DNA from: Candidatus Acetothermia bacterium
GTDB lineage: Bacteria; Bipolaricaulota; Bipolaricaulia; RBG-16-55-9; JANLFV01
Direction of reading: 5' to 3'
Assembly (NCBI GenBank): GCA_024653345.1
Contig: JANLFV010000019.1
Coordinates: forward strand, 1 to 13,262
Length of the DNA: 13,262 bases
The notes under the pieces are model-generated. The model searched no databases, was not told where the DNA came from, and worked only from the letters and a program-made list of their open reading frames with translations. This document shows, piece by piece, positions 11,925-13,262 of the stretch. Each line of letters starts with the position of its first letter. Within the stretch, counting starts at the first letter, position 1. Both the position numbers and the translations under genes were made by a program.

Positions 11925-13160
11925 TCAGGCCTTTCCGACCGTCTCCAGGATCTCGATCCGCCGCTTCTTCAGCTCCTCCATGAAGAGCCTGTAGCTCTCG
12001 CCCATGATGCAGTCCTCCGGCGGGACGAGCCCCTTCTCCTTGATCAGCCCTCGCCCGATGAACAGCGCCCCGATCGCCGACGGGAAGCCGGTCACACGGC
12101 CCATCGACGAGATCCCGTGCTCCGTGTCGGCCTCGTCCCACATGTAGTAGTCGATCCGCATCCTCTGGCCACCCTTCGTGCCGGTGACCGTGTTCCACAT
12201 TACGCAAATGTCCGTCTCGCCCGGTCGGGGCTGGAGCCGCGGCTCGATGAGCGCGAGGAGGAACTCCCGGGGGACGATCTTCCTCCCTTGGAACTCGACC
12301 GGCTCGAGCTCGAGGAGCCCGCACTCCTTGAGGGTGTCGATCCCCGCGAAGTGGCCTGGCCAGCGGATCGTCTTCTCCGCGAACTCCACGAGCTTGGGCC
12401 TGGTGTAGAGGAAGCTCGGCATCCCCGGGGTGACGGCGCACTCCAGCTCCTCGTCCTTCCCGAACTTCGTGAACCTGAACCGCTCGCGGTCGGTGAGCGC
12501 CTCCACCTCCACCGGCCTTCCGCCCTTCTGGACATTCAGCTTGACCATGTATTCCCGCAGGACATGCCGGAAGGCCCAGGTGATCATGTATCTCAGCGGA
12601 TGGCGCGCTGCGGCCTCCTTCGAGGGGATCCCGCCGACCCGGGCCACGGCCGTCTCGGCCCGCTCGAGCCTCCTGATCCCCTCCCCGACGGTGATGTTGC
12701 TCAGCCCCGGGGCGAACCCGATCCCGTCCAGGAAGGTCACGCCGTTCTCCACCGCGCGGTTGTGGAGCCACTCGCCATACTCCTCCAGGCTCATCCCGGG
12801 GGGAAGCTCCAGCCCCTCGACCTCGTAAGGGTCCGGCCGGCGATGATACTCCTCCAGCATGTCGACCAAGCTGAAGCCGGCCTCGATCGCCGCCTCGAGG
12901 ACCTTGTAGCTCGTCCGCCGGTCGGGGAGGGCATTGACCCCGACATCGTATTGCCTCATCAGCTTCGCGGTCTTGGCCTTGTCCGTGATGTCGAGCTGGT
13001 GGCTCACGACTTTTGGGCTGTTGAGCCAGCGACGGGCCTCTTCCAGGGCCTCCTTCCTTCGTCCGACCAGCCCGACGGCCTCGACATCGGCCTGCTTCAC
13101 CAGGTCCCAAGCCACGGCCGAGCCCATCTTCCCCGAGCCACCGAATACGAGCACTCTCAT
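11925..13160 (-). CDS. Saccharopine dehydrogenase-like NAD(P)-dependent oxidoreductase
   Basis: 411 residues. The N-terminal Rossmann fold shows MRVLVFGGSGKMGSAVA with the dinucleotide motif GGSGKMG (7-13), and basic residues after beta-2 (GRRKE, 33-37) suggest NADP. The central and C-terminal regions fit the saccharopine dehydrogenase superfamily: GFAPGLSN (148-155), KTIRWPGH (263-270) and the late TGFPSAIGALFIGRGLIKEKGLVPPE region (357-382). Members include saccharopine dehydrogenase, lysine 6-dehydrogenase and carboxynorspermidine dehydrogenase; this sequence alone does not fix the substrate. ATG 13160 has a perfect SD, AAAGGAGG, five nt upstream. It reads toward the metal operon but that operon has its own promoter, so the gene is probably a separate unit. 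No other lysine or polyamine gene is in the window. Confidence 0.88.
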   Translation of the reverse strand: MRVLVFGGSGKMGSAVAWDLVKQADVEAVGLVGRRKEALEEARRWLNSPKVVSHQLDITDKAKTAKLMRQYDVGVNALPDRRTSYKVLEAAIEAGFSLVDMLEEYHRRPDPYEVEGLELPPGMSLEEYGEWLHNRAVENGVTFLDGIGFAPGLSNITVGEGIRRLERAETAVARVGGIPSKEAAARHPLRYMITWAFRHVLREYMVKLNVQKGGRPVEVEALTDRERFRFTKFGKDEELECAVTPGMPSFLYTRPKLVEFAEKTIRWPGHFAGIDTLKECGLLELEPVEFQGRKIVPREFLLALIEPRLQPRPGETDICVMWNTVTGTKGGQRMRIDYYMWDEADTEHGISSMGRVTGFPSAIGALFIGRGLIKEKGLVPPEDCIMGESYRLFMEELKKRRIEILETVGKA

Positions 13161-13174
13161 AATGCCTCCTTTAA

Positions 13175-13199
13175 CTCCAAAGTGTTGTGAGGTTTGGAG
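13175..13199. promoter_or_regulatory. Inverted repeat upstream of the saccharopine-dehydrogenase-like gene
   Basis: CTCCAAA (13175-13181) and TTTGGAG (13193-13199) are perfect 7-bp complements separated by 11 bp, 14 bp before the ATG and next to the SD. It may be an operator or a leader hairpin. The remaining 13200-13262 shows no clear promoter or gene. Confidence 0.35.
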
Positions 13200-13262
13200 A
13201 GAAGAACGTGAAGTGGACCCCTGGAGTTGGACAGATTTTGGCCTCTGGCTAGGGAGGTGGCA

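Noticed and set aside
11863-13110. 415-codon minus-strand frame in another phase of the dehydrogenase gene
   Set aside because: Arg/Gly/Pro-rich out-of-frame translation with no motif; the real frame has the Rossmann motif and SD.
11475-13190. 571-codon plus-strand frame over zur and the dehydrogenase gene
   Set aside because: It is Pro/Leu/Arg-rich low-complexity antisense sequence in GC-rich DNA; the minus-strand genes have clear family motifs and SD sites.

Overview
The window is GC-rich, gene-dense bacterial DNA. Bacterial traits are Shine-Dalgarno (SD) sites of the AAGGAGG type, a tRNA with an encoded CCA end, a YlxR domain, a Fur-family repressor and a bacterial-type Hpt. An archaeal-type bifunctional FBP aldolase/phosphatase and a CRISPR repeat ending in GATTGAAAC point to a thermophilic, deep-branching lineage. 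Bipolaricaulota/Acetothermia or Chloroflexi would fit, but this is a guess from gene content.

Left end (1-322): the trailer end of a CRISPR array, with five 30-bp repeats; leader and cas genes are not in the window. The partial spacer at the left edge is identical to the end of a spacer 199 bp further in. Then on the + strand come a cation diffusion facilitator (407-1393), a membrane protein with two DUF4389 units (1602-2903) and a possible 27-residue ORF (2925-3008).

From 3015 rightward everything supported is on the minus strand. A tight four-gene operon reads 6212 to 3015: FBP aldolase/phosphatase, hpt, a YlxR-L7Ae fusion and tsaD, with spacings of 4, 4 and -38 nt. It combines gluconeogenesis, purine salvage, RNA binding and tRNA t6A modification. 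A tRNA-Pro(TGG) at 6463-6539 has a perfect TATAAT just upstream. Next is a secreted protein of unknown function (6655-8061) with a foldable leader, then a 53-residue unrecognised small protein (8366-8527) flanked by non-coding stretches containing hairpins.

The right part is a zinc (or manganese) uptake operon reading 11858 to 8844: Fur/Zur-type repressor, binding protein, ATPase, permease. Its promoter (TTGCAA-N17-TACAAT) lies so close to the ATG that the first transcript is probably leaderless, and a perfect inverted repeat covers the start codon. The last gene (11925-13160) is a saccharopine-dehydrogenase-like oxidoreductase.

No wholly new system is evident. The most unusual points are the duplicated and self-complementary CRISPR spacer, very short or absent 5' leaders at several genes, the binding protein lacking its usual fourth metal ligand, the relocated YlxR-L7Ae fusion, and the secreted orphan with a structured leader.
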